A DNA stretch of 15,742 nt. It comes from Bacillota bacterium (GTDB lineage: Bacteria; Bacillota; Clostridia; Lachnospirales; Lachnospiraceae). The notes below the pieces were generated by a model that was not told the origin of the DNA, ran no database searches, and saw nothing but the letters and a program-made list of their open reading frames with translations. Within the stretch, counting starts at the first letter, position 1, and every line of letters begins with the position of its first letter. Position numbers and translations under genes: made by a program. Shown one piece after another: positions 1 through 6,886 of the stretch. The stretch covers positions 1 to 15,742 of the forward strand of contig JAEYPP010000052.1 in NCBI GenBank assembly GCA_023410575.1, read 5' to 3'.

Positions 1-9
1 ACTTATTCA

Positions 10-95
10 TGCCGGCGACCGGAATCGAACCGGTACGGGAGATTAGTCCCGCAGGATTTTAAGTCCTGTGCGTCTGCCAGTTCCGCCACGCCGGC
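10..95 (-). tRNA. tRNA-Leu (anticodon UAA)
   Basis: Read on the minus strand this folds as a class II tRNA. The 7-bp acceptor stem GCCGGCG/CGCCGGC is perfect and the anticodon loop CTTAAAA gives UAA, decoding UUA leucine codons. A long variable arm (GCGGGACTAATCTCCCG) and a TTCGATT T-loop are present. The discriminator is A and CCA is not encoded in the DNA. It lies 4 bp downstream of tRNA-Tyr and is almost certainly co-transcribed with it from the promoter at 237-265. Any terminator lies beyond the window edge. Confidence 0.97.
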
Positions 96-99
96 ATAA

Positions 100-181
100 T
101 GGATGGAGAAGGATTCGAACCTTCGAAAGCGTCGCTAACAGATTTACAGTCTGCCCCCTTTGGCCACTCGGGAACCCATCC
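100..181 (-). tRNA. tRNA-Tyr (anticodon GUA)
   Basis: On the minus strand the acceptor is GGATGGG/TCCATCC with a terminal G-U pair. The anticodon arm CAGACTGTAAATCTG gives anticodon GUA. A class II long variable arm and a perfect T-arm (GAAGG-TTCGAAT-CCTTC) follow. The discriminator is A and no CCA is encoded. It is the first gene of a Tyr-Leu tRNA pair, about 50 bp downstream of a good sigma-A promoter. Confidence 0.97.
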
Positions 182-236
182 ATATTTTGAAAATGATGTC
201 TATAACAGACCTCACTTTTAGTACTGACAAGGATTG

Positions 237-265
237 ATTATAGCACATCATTTTCTGTTTTTCAA
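237..265 (-). promoter_or_regulatory. Sigma-A promoter of the tRNA-Tyr/tRNA-Leu pair
   Basis: On the minus strand a TTGAAA -35 (260-265) is followed after exactly 17 bp by a perfect TATAAT -10 (237-242). The predicted start site is about 50 bp upstream of tRNA-Tyr. The amylase stop codon lies about 40 bp upstream of the -35, with no convincing terminator between, so some read-through from the amylase gene is possible. Confidence 0.8.
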
Positions 266-303
266 GTCTTAATCTGAATATTTTTAAGGTAAAATTTTCT
301 TAA

Positions 304-2370
304 TTACATCAATTCTCTTGGATAGTTCTTTAAAATAACCGACGAGTAAGCATTCATGCGTACTTGAATTGTACCTTGTTGTGTGAAAAAGTTAGCCACC
401 TCCATGCCAAACGATGCCATATCTGTATAAAACATTCGAATTAGCGGATAGTCATATGCTATACCAGCTTGCCAGACAGGAACTGTTGTTATTACTTCAT
501 GAGGATTATTATTAATGATAATAATGAATTGGTCCTCATGATTGAACCTTGCATAACTGATGACTCCATGTTCTCCTGTCAGTAATTTAACTGACCCTGT
601 ACGTAATGCCTGATATGATTTTCGTAATTGAATTAACTCACGATGCATACGTATTAAATCTTTATCTTCGCTTCCCCATGGATATGTTCTACGATTGTCT
701 GGATCCGTCCAACCACAAACACCTGCTTCATCCCCATAATAAATTGTTGGAGCTCCTGGCCATGTCATTTGCATTACTACTGCTTCTCGCATTATACCCA
801 TATTGATATTTTCATTTGCTGCGTTAGGTCCATGAGTCGCTGTACGCCCAACCTTATGATTTGTTCGAGTTAAAAATCTAGAATGATCATGATTCGACAA
901 TTCATTCATTGCAACTTGTAAGGAAGGTGTTTGGAACTTCGACATATAATGAGTCATACTCTTATAGAAATTCTCATAATTACAAAGCATATCTGGACGG
1001 TATTGGTCACTATGCTTCTCTACCCCTGTTAAAAACCAAGTAATTGGCTCCATAAATGCATCATAATTCATCACAGAATCCCATTCATCACCATTTAACC
1101 AAGCAGAGGCATCTCCATAATGCTCAGCTAAAATAAGTGCATTCGGATTTGCTTGTTTGACGACACGTCGAAATTCTTTCCAAAACTCATGATTAAATTC
1201 CTCCGTATATCCTAAGTCTGCAGCAACATCAAGACGCCATCCATCTGCACAATATGGTGGTGAAACCCACTTACGAGCAATTTCTAATATATACTCCTTT
1301 AGTTTATCTGAATGCTCATAATTAAGTTTTGGCAGAGTATCATGCCCCCACCATCCATCATAAGAAGGATTATTTGGCCACTCTTCTCTACGAAATTGAA
1401 AAAATGAATGATACGGGCTATCTTTACTAACATAAGCACCTTTTTCATAACCGTTCGCTTTTTCATAGATTTCTTCACGATCTAACCACTTATTAAATGA
1501 GCCACAATGATTAAATACACCATCCAAAATAACCTTCATTCCGCGGTCATGAATCTCTTTTACTAGCATGATAAAAAGTCGATTGCTTTCCTCTAAGTTT
1601 TCTTTGTCTGTTACTCTTAGTATATACCTAGAAGCCTCTTTATTTGAATGGCTCATATCAATTAAGCATTCCCCATTATCATTTATAATCACACCATAAT
1701 GTGGATCTACATAGTCATAATCTTGTATATCATATTTATGATTCGATGGTGATACGAATATCGGATTAAGATAAATTACTTCTATACCCAAATCTTTAAG
1801 ATAATCTAATTTTTTCATAACTCCAAGTAAATCGCCACCATAAAATTCCCGGATGCCCAAGGACTCTGGATATTTGTTCCAATCTTTCACCTGAACGGTT
1901 CCTTCTCCTATGTATTTGTATTCATTATTCAACACATCATTTGAAGTATCACCATTGTAAAAGCGGTCAACAAAAATCTGGTAAAATACTGCTCCTTTTG
2001 CCCACTCAGGTGTATGAAAACCAGGTGTTATTACAAATTGATACGCTAAATTTAAAGTATCTGTTACTCCAATTGCAGTGTAATAATAATCATGCTCTTT
2101 TGTTTGAATCAAAAAGTAATAGCGAATTTGTTGATTGCTTAATAATATTTCTCCTTCATAATAGTCGAATAAACAATCTCTTTCAGCCATGTTAAGTTTT
2201 AATCTGTTTTCATCTATAATCATTGTCACGCTATCAACATTATGTTTAGCGGTACGTATTCGAATACGAACAGTCTCATTGATACCAGGCTCACTTGGTA
2301 TACGATAGTCCTCTGTCCCATCACTAAACACTGCTTCTTTTATAAACTTATAACTTTCCATCTGTTCCAA
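304..2370 (-). CDS. GH13 alpha-amylase family enzyme (neopullulanase/cyclomaltodextrinase-like)
   Basis: A 688-residue glycoside hydrolase family 13 protein, expected to cleave alpha-glucans or maltodextrins. Residues 1 to about 120 resemble the Ig-like N-terminal (CBM34-type) domain of neopullulanases, and a TIM barrel follows. The four family motifs are intact: DGVFNH (283-288), GWRLDVA with nucleophile D381, ILAEHYG with acid/base E416, and NHD with D495 as transition-state stabiliser. A C-terminal beta domain closes the protein from about 595. There is no signal peptide, so it is probably cytoplasmic and acts on imported maltodextrins. About 35 extra residues (about 227-262) sit between VDPHYG and the first motif, compared with canonical neopullulanases. 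The start is TTG, 8 bp after a GGAG ribosome binding site; an in-frame ATG at 2361 lacks good spacing. It appears monocistronic. Family is certain; exact substrate is not. Confidence 0.93.
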   Translation of the reverse strand: MEQMESYKFIKEAVFSDGTEDYRIPSEPGINETVRIRIRTAKHNVDSVTMIIDENRLKLNMAERDCLFDYYEGEILLSNQQIRYYFLIQTKEHDYYYTAIGVTDTLNLAYQFVITPGFHTPEWAKGAVFYQIFVDRFYNGDTSNDVLNNEYKYIGEGTVQVKDWNKYPESLGIREFYGGDLLGVMKKLDYLKDLGIEVIYLNPIFVSPSNHKYDIQDYDYVDPHYGVIINDNGECLIDMSHSNKEASRYILRVTDKENLEESNRLFIMLVKEIHDRGMKVILDGVFNHCGSFNKWLDREEIYEKANGYEKGAYVSKDSPYHSFFQFRREEWPNNPSYDGWWGHDTLPKLNYEHSDKLKEYILEIARKWVSPPYCADGWRLDVAADLGYTEEFNHEFWKEFRRVVKQANPNALILAEHYGDASAWLNGDEWDSVMNYDAFMEPITWFLTGVEKHSDQYRPDMLCNYENFYKSMTHYMSKFQTPSLQVAMNELSNHDHSRFLTRTNHKVGRTATHGPNAANENINMGIMREAVVMQMTWPGAPTIYYGDEAGVCGWTDPDNRRTYPWGSEDKDLIRMHRELIQLRKSYQALRTGSVKLLTGEHGVISYARFNHEDQFIIIINNNPHEVITTVPVWQAGIAYDYPLIRMFYTDMASFGMEVANFFTQQGTIQVRMNAYSSVILKNYPRELM

Positions 2371-2433
2371 TGATACATCTCCAATCCTTATTTCCTTATT
2401 TCTTATGCAAGCATTATCAAAACTTATATTTAA

Positions 2434-2461
2434 ATTATATTCACTTATCTACTTTAATAAA
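2434..2461 (-). promoter_or_regulatory. Possible sigma-A promoter of the amylase gene
   Basis: On the minus strand TATAAT (2434-2439) is preceded after 16 bp by TTTATT (2456-2461), a weak -35. The -10 is perfect, but the whole stretch 2395-2480 is very AT-rich, so chance matches are likely. No operator such as a catabolite-repression site was recognised nearby. Confidence 0.4.
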
Positions 2462-2484
2462 CTTTTTAAATCATATGTCCTTTC

Positions 2485-2726
2485 GTTATTTTGCACTCAT
2501 TGACTTGCTTGACATGGGATGACAACCATAATTCAGTAGCATACTGTTATGAAGTCGTCGGTACTTAGGGCCTGTATTTTAGGCCCTTATGTACCGTTAC
2601 GAGCTTCATTCAGGCGAGAGCTACTTTAGGCCCTTATGTACCGCTTAGAACTTCATTCAAGCGAGAGCGTGTTGCGGATGAATTATGGTTGTCATCCCAT
2701 GCTCACTTTTCTTGGTGCAAAATAAC
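2485..2726. repeat. Nested inverted-repeat element with internal tandem repeat (MITE-like or structured RNA)
   Basis: Two nested perfect inverted repeats bracket this region: 12 bp (2485-2496 with 2715-2726) and 23 bp (2513-2535 with 2679-2701), separated by unmatched loops of 16 and 13 bp. Inside, 2551-2607 folds as a long interrupted hairpin (GAAG/CTTC, CGGTAC/GTACCG, GGGCCT/AGGCCC). A 47-bp unit occurs twice in tandem, at 2578-2624 and 2625-2671, with 39 of 47 matches by hand count. No coding frame fits. The core is visibly richer in G+C than its surroundings. No clear target-site duplication flanks either repeat. It may be a miniature transposable element or a structured noncoding RNA; its identity is unknown. 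Confidence 0.8.
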
Positions 2727-2740
2727 TCAATATATAAAGT

Positions 2741-2773
2741 AAAAAGGACAGCTTCACGGGTGCTGTCCTTTTT
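2741..2773. terminator. Bidirectional intrinsic terminator beyond ftsH
   Basis: A perfect 12-bp stem (AAAAAGGACAGC/GCTGTCCTTTTT) encloses a 9-nt loop. U-tracts fall on either strand because the stem ends are runs of A and T. It is the first strong terminator downstream of ftsH (stop at 2986), so it probably ends the tilS-hpt-ftsH transcript. It could also stop transcription coming from the other direction. Confidence 0.85.
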
Positions 2774-2985
2774 GGAGAAGGTATTTTTGTTACTTATGGG
2801 GTGTAGCAAAAACTATATAATGTATTGGGGTTTACGAGACATAGTATATCATGATGTCTGTTTTAAGTGTGCACAAAGTTTACAAATCTCAATAGGACTT
2901 TTTGTAAATTTTGACTATACATTTTTTCCCTTATTGATAAGGTTGTAGTAGTTTTGCCAAATTCCAGCAAAAACGAATCATTTTT
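2774..2985. other. Gene-free stretch between ftsH and its terminator
   Basis: No coding region is supported here. The only long open frame is on the plus strand (2685-2948), runs through the terminator and inverted repeat, and resembles nothing. Just after the ftsH stop is a weak hairpin TTTTGC/GCAAAA without a proper U-tract. A CCTTATTGATAAGG mini-palindrome lies at about 2930-2943. On the minus strand TGATATACT (2843-2851) looks like an extended -10 element, which could start a short RNA ending at the 2741-2773 terminator; this is speculative. Confidence 0.5.
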
Positions 2986-4824
2986 TTATATATTCGCTTC
3001 TTTTGGTTTATTATCCTCATTAAACAGTGACTCAAATTCTTCTCTACTGATACGTTCTTTTTCTATTAAACGTTCTGCACATGCATGCAATACATCCAAA
3101 TGTTCAGTCAGCAGTCTCTTTGCTTTATCATAACAATCATCAATAATTGAACGAACTTCATCATCAATTTTACTTGCTACTAATTCGCTGAAGTTCTTTG
3201 TATGAGCTAAATCTCTTCCGATAAATACTTCGTCATCATCAGTATCATAGTTTACCATACCTAAGCTTTCAGAAAATCCATATTTTGTTACCATGCTTCT
3301 AGCTGTTTTTGTTGCTACTTTAATATCTTGAGAAGCACCAGTCGTTATGTCATGGAAGATTAATTCCTCTGCAATTCGACCACCTAAGCTAACCATTATG
3401 TCTTGAAGCATCTTTCCTTTTGTATTAAACATCTCATCTTTTTCTGGTAATGGCATAGTATAACCTGCTGCCCCACCAGTAGGAATAATTGAGATTGTAT
3501 AAACCGGACCAACATCAGGAAGCACATGGAATAAAATTGCATGCCCTGCTTCATGATAAGCCGTAATTTTTTTCTCTTTCTCCGAAATGATACGACTCTT
3601 CTTTTCTGTACCAATTCCAACTTTGATAAAAGATTTCTTTATATCCTCAGATTTTATATAACTTCTATCACTTTTTGCAGCACTAATAGCAGCCTCATTT
3701 AATAAATTTTCAAGATCAGCACCAGTGAATCCAGCTGTTGTCTGAGCTACCTGAGTAAGGTCAACATCTTCTCCAAGAGGCTTTCCTTTTGCGTGAACAT
3801 TAAGAATTTCTTCCCTTCCCTTTACATCCGGTCTTCCAATTAATACTTTTCTATCAAAACGACCTGGACGAAGAATTGCTGGATCGAGTATATCAACACG
3901 GTTTGTCGCTGCCATAACGATGATTCCTTCATTTACTCCGAAACCGTCCATCTCAACAAGCAACTGATTCAATGTTTGCTCACGTTCATCATGTCCTCCA
4001 CCCATACCAGTTCCTCTTCGACGGGCTACTGCATCAATTTCATCAATGAAAATGATACAAGGAGCATTCTTCTTACCCTCTGAAAATAAATCACGTACAC
4101 GTGAAGCACCAACACCGACAAACATCTCTACAAAATCAGAACCAGAAATCGAGAAAAACGGAACACCTGCTTCACCTGCAACAGCTTTTGCCAATAAAGT
4201 TTTACCTGTTCCTGGAGGTCCCTCAAGCAAAACACCTTTTGGTATTCTAGCACCAACTTGAATAAATTTTTTTGGATTTTTTAAGAAGTCTACAATTTCC
4301 TTTAATTCTTCTTTTTCTTCTGCAAGACCTGCTACCTGCTTAAATGTTGTTTTACCTTCCTCATTGCTCATCTTTGCACGACTTTTACCAAAGTTCATTA
4401 CTTTGTTATTACCACCGCCGCCATTTGCTTGACTTGTTAAGAAGGAAAACATAATGATTATGATAACAAATCCGATGATATATGGCAATACACTTGTCAA
4501 AAACCAGCTTGGTTTCTCTATATCACTAACATAAGATTCGATATTACGCTCTTGAGCATCCTGTTCTGCTTTTGCTGTATTCGTAACAAAAAGTCTATAT
4601 GATGTCCCATCTTTTAAAGATACCCTAATTCGACCAGTTGGCGCTTCCTCATTCTGATATACTTCTACCAAACTTACATTGCCAGAGTCCAAGTCACTTA
4701 CATAATCACTGTAACTATATTTTTCACCATTACCGCTTGAAAAGCTCTCAGATAGATATACTGCGGCTATAATAATTAATAGGATAATGAAATAAAAGCC
4801 ATATCCCCTCATCGACTTTTTCAT
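2986..4824 (-). CDS. ftsH: ATP-dependent zinc metalloprotease FtsH
   Basis: A 612-residue membrane-anchored AAA+ protease that extracts and degrades damaged or regulatory membrane proteins as a hexamer. There are two transmembrane segments (about 9-25 and 107-130) flanking an extracytoplasmic region. The AAA domain carries Walker A GPPGTGKT (202-209), Walker B IIFIDEID (257-264) and the second-region-of-homology sequence RPGRFDR (319-325). The protease domain has zinc motif HEAGH (424-428) and a probable third ligand, D500 in the DITTGASQD segment. Length and order are normal for the family. The ATG is preceded by a strong AGGAGG site about 7 bp away. It starts 20 bp after hpt, so the two are surely co-transcribed, in the conserved tilS-hpt-ftsH order. 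Nothing is missing or odd. Confidence 0.99.
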   Translation of the reverse strand: MKKSMRGYGFYFIILLIIIAAVYLSESFSSGNGEKYSYSDYVSDLDSGNVSLVEVYQNEEAPTGRIRVSLKDGTSYRLFVTNTAKAEQDAQERNIESYVSDIEKPSWFLTSVLPYIIGFVIIIIMFSFLTSQANGGGGNNKVMNFGKSRAKMSNEEGKTTFKQVAGLAEEKEELKEIVDFLKNPKKFIQVGARIPKGVLLEGPPGTGKTLLAKAVAGEAGVPFFSISGSDFVEMFVGVGASRVRDLFSEGKKNAPCIIFIDEIDAVARRRGTGMGGGHDEREQTLNQLLVEMDGFGVNEGIIVMAATNRVDILDPAILRPGRFDRKVLIGRPDVKGREEILNVHAKGKPLGEDVDLTQVAQTTAGFTGADLENLLNEAAISAAKSDRSYIKSEDIKKSFIKVGIGTEKKSRIISEKEKKITAYHEAGHAILFHVLPDVGPVYTISIIPTGGAAGYTMPLPEKDEMFNTKGKMLQDIMVSLGGRIAEELIFHDITTGASQDIKVATKTARSMVTKYGFSESLGMVNYDTDDDEVFIGRDLAHTKNFSELVASKIDDEVRSIIDDCYDKAKRLLTEHLDVLHACAERLIEKERISREEFESLFNEDNKPKEANI

Positions 4825-4844
4825 GCAAAACCTCCTTTTGTTTT

Positions 4845-5366
4845 TTATTGTTGTACCACACCAATGTATGGAAGATTTCTATAAAGTTGAGCGTAGTCCA
4901 AACCATACCCAACAACAAATTCATCTGGAATCTGAAAACCAGTATAGTTTACAGTGACATCAGCTTCTCTACGACTTGGCTTATCTAATAATGTGCAAAG
5001 TTTTAAACTATTTGGTTTTCTAGTTGATAACATTTCAATCAAGTAAGAAAGAGTTCTTCCTGAATCAATGATATCCTCAACTACTAAAACATCTTTTCCT
5101 TCAATCGTTTCATCTAAATCTTTTAAGATACGAACTCTTCCTGAACTCATAGTCGCATCACCATAACTAGAAACCGACATAAAGTCTATTGAAACAGGAA
5201 CTGTAATATGCTTCGACAATTCGGTCATAAAAAACACACCGCCCTTTAAGACACAGATCAAATGAATTTTCTTTCCCTCATATTCTTTGCTAATTAGCTC
5301 TCCTAGCTCTTTAATTTTATGAGCTATCTCCTCCTCTGATAACAGTACCCTAATATTTTCTGCCAT
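4845..5366 (-). CDS. hpt: Hypoxanthine(-guanine) phosphoribosyltransferase
   Basis: A 173-residue cytosolic purine salvage enzyme that transfers phosphoribose from PRPP to hypoxanthine and guanine, giving IMP and GMP. The PRPP-binding signature VLVVEDIIDSGRTL lies at about 93-106, with the acidic pair E97-D98. LKGGVFF (40-46) is the conserved early loop, and the FVVGYGLDY stretch near 150 is the usual purine-binding region. The length is typical. The ATG at 5366 follows AGGTG by about 8 bp. It lies 53 bp after tilS and 20 bp before ftsH. In Bacillus the equivalent gene (hprT) occupies the same place, and HprT with TilS is linked to ftsH expression there; whether that applies here is unknown. 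Confidence 0.97.
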   Translation of the reverse strand: MAENIRVLLSEEEIAHKIKELGELISKEYEGKKIHLICVLKGGVFFMTELSKHITVPVSIDFMSVSSYGDATMSSGRVRILKDLDETIEGKDVLVVEDIIDSGRTLSYLIEMLSTRKPNSLKLCTLLDKPSRREADVTVNYTGFQIPDEFVVGYGLDYAQLYRNLPYIGVVQQ

Positions 5367-5419
5367 GGTATTACACCTAACCTTTCTAACTTTTTGATAA
5401 CGATTCAGTTCATTAGTAT

Positions 5420-6799
5420 CTACGAAACTAATGTAACCGATAAAATTCTTGTAGTCGTTTCATCAATTAAGAACGCTTCGGAAGTTCGTATCTGTGGTAT
5501 CCAAAGAACATGGTGACCACTCGCAAGAAAACAGCAAGTATCACGACTCTCCTTTGGTACCTTTTCATCAATCAATAAAGATTTAATCGATTTCTTTCCG
5601 CCATCCTTGTGAATCTGAAGAAAGTCTCCCTGTTGTCGCGTCCTAATTACAACAGTATCTATTATTTTATCATAGTCAAACCATTTCGTATAGCAATTTT
5701 TTGGAATGGTTAATTCCCCTTGTACCATAATTATTTCAAAGTGAAATTCACAATTCATCTCTTGAACAGCTACAATCCCCGGAATTGTAACAGGATATTC
5801 AATTCTCTTAACATCAGGTTTACATTCCTGTTTTTTCACAATAAGAGTAGTATAACCTCGCTGAATAATAATATGATAGGGTAATGTAATTTGCTTACCT
5901 GGTTGGTTTAATATTAACTGTTTCGCTAATTGTATATGTTTTTCTTCTATATCTTTTTTACTTTTACTAAGTTGCTCAATTGCCATCTTAATAACCGTAT
6001 TCTGTAAAATTATATCTTCCTTTTGCAATAACATTAGATCTAATTCAACACGGTCATGATATATTGTTGCAATATGAGAGAATGCTTGATTTGTCTGTTT
6101 GCAAAGATATGTTGCTACTCGTTCCATTTCTTTTGCGAATGAAACAATATGCTCTAGTGATTTCTCATTAATTTGTTCTTTTACATAGGGCAATAAGTAA
6201 TTACGTATTTTATTTCTTGTATAGTCCAATGACAAATTTGAACTATCCGTACAATACGCAATATTTTCTCCCTTCATAAATACCTCAATTGCATCTCGTT
6301 TTGTTTCTAATAAAGGCCGAACAATCCGATGATGAACCGCATGGATTCCAGACATCCCTTCCATCTTAGTTCCCCTAAACAGATGAAATAATACTGTTTC
6401 CGCATTATCATTCATATTATGGGCTATGGCTATTTTATGACAATTATGCTGTTTGCATTCCTCTTCAAATGCTTGATACCTTACAAATCTACCAGCCTCT
6501 TCTAATGACCATCTCTTCTCTCTTGCAAGTTTTTTTACATCCGCTTTAATACAATTGACGGATATTCCATGTTTTAAACAAAAGTCTCTAACAAATTGCT
6601 CTTCTTGGTCTGCCTCTGCACCACGAATCTGATGATTAATATGAACTACAAATAAAGTTAGCGAATACTCCTTATCGATTCTCATCAAGACATTTAGAAG
6701 ACACATCGAATCAGCCCCACCGGATACCCCTACAACGACGCGATCATTCTTTTCAAACATATGTTGTTGTTTTATAAACTGAAGAATCTGATTTATCAT
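5420..6799 (-). CDS. tilS: tRNA(Ile)-lysidine synthase
   Basis: A 459-residue enzyme that uses ATP and lysine to convert C34 of the CAU-anticodon isoleucine tRNA to lysidine, so that AUA is read as isoleucine. The N-terminal PP-loop ATPase has the signature SGGADS (26-31), followed by VVHINHQIRG and the family segment HNMNDNAET (127-135). The middle region is a variable tRNA-binding part. The C-terminal 75 or so residues (TRQQGDFLQIHKDGGKKSIK onward) match the TilS C-terminal domain. The ATG is preceded by GAGG about 9 bp upstream. It is an essential gene in most bacteria and heads the tilS-hpt-ftsH group. A probable promoter lies at 6856-6884, just after spoIIE. Confidence 0.97.
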   Translation of the reverse strand: MINQILQFIKQQHMFEKNDRVVVGVSGGADSMCLLNVLMRIDKEYSLTLFVVHINHQIRGAEADQEEQFVRDFCLKHGISVNCIKADVKKLAREKRWSLEEAGRFVRYQAFEEECKQHNCHKIAIAHNMNDNAETVLFHLFRGTKMEGMSGIHAVHHRIVRPLLETKRDAIEVFMKGENIAYCTDSSNLSLDYTRNKIRNYLLPYVKEQINEKSLEHIVSFAKEMERVATYLCKQTNQAFSHIATIYHDRVELDLMLLQKEDIILQNTVIKMAIEQLSKSKKDIEEKHIQLAKQLILNQPGKQITLPYHIIIQRGYTTLIVKKQECKPDVKRIEYPVTIPGIVAVQEMNCEFHFEIIMVQGELTIPKNCYTKWFDYDKIIDTVVIRTRQQGDFLQIHKDGGKKSIKSLLIDEKVPKESRDTCCFLASGHHVLWIPQIRTSEAFLIDETTTRILSVTLVS

Positions 6800-6855
6800 C
6801 TAATGCGCCTCTTTCTTACCCTCTAGTAATAAGCAATCGGACTGCTTTTACATGT

Positions 6856-6884
6856 ATTCTACAACGACTAACTATAAAATTCAA
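6856..6884 (-). promoter_or_regulatory. Probable sigma-A promoter of tilS-hpt-ftsH
   Basis: On the minus strand TTGAAT (6879-6884) and TAGAAT (6856-6861) are separated by 17 bp. The -35 begins directly after the spoIIE stop codon (6887-6889) and the predicted start is about 50 bp upstream of the tilS ATG. This would let the housekeeping genes be expressed during growth, apart from sporulation-driven spoIIE. A short hairpin (AAGCA/TGCTT) lies in the predicted leader. Confidence 0.55.
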
Positions 6885-6886
6885 GC

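Noticed and set aside
10..181. tRNA-Leu/tRNA-Tyr as an integration site for a mobile element
   Set aside because: No integrase, no repeated tRNA 3' end and no phage-like genes are present in the window.
2578..2671. Two 47-bp direct repeats as a CRISPR fragment
   Set aside because: The copies are immediately adjacent with no spacers, are imperfect, and there are no cas genes.
2685..2948. Plus-strand open frame of 87 codons
   Set aside because: It crosses the terminator hairpin and one arm of the inverted repeat, has no ribosome binding site that I can see and resembles no family.
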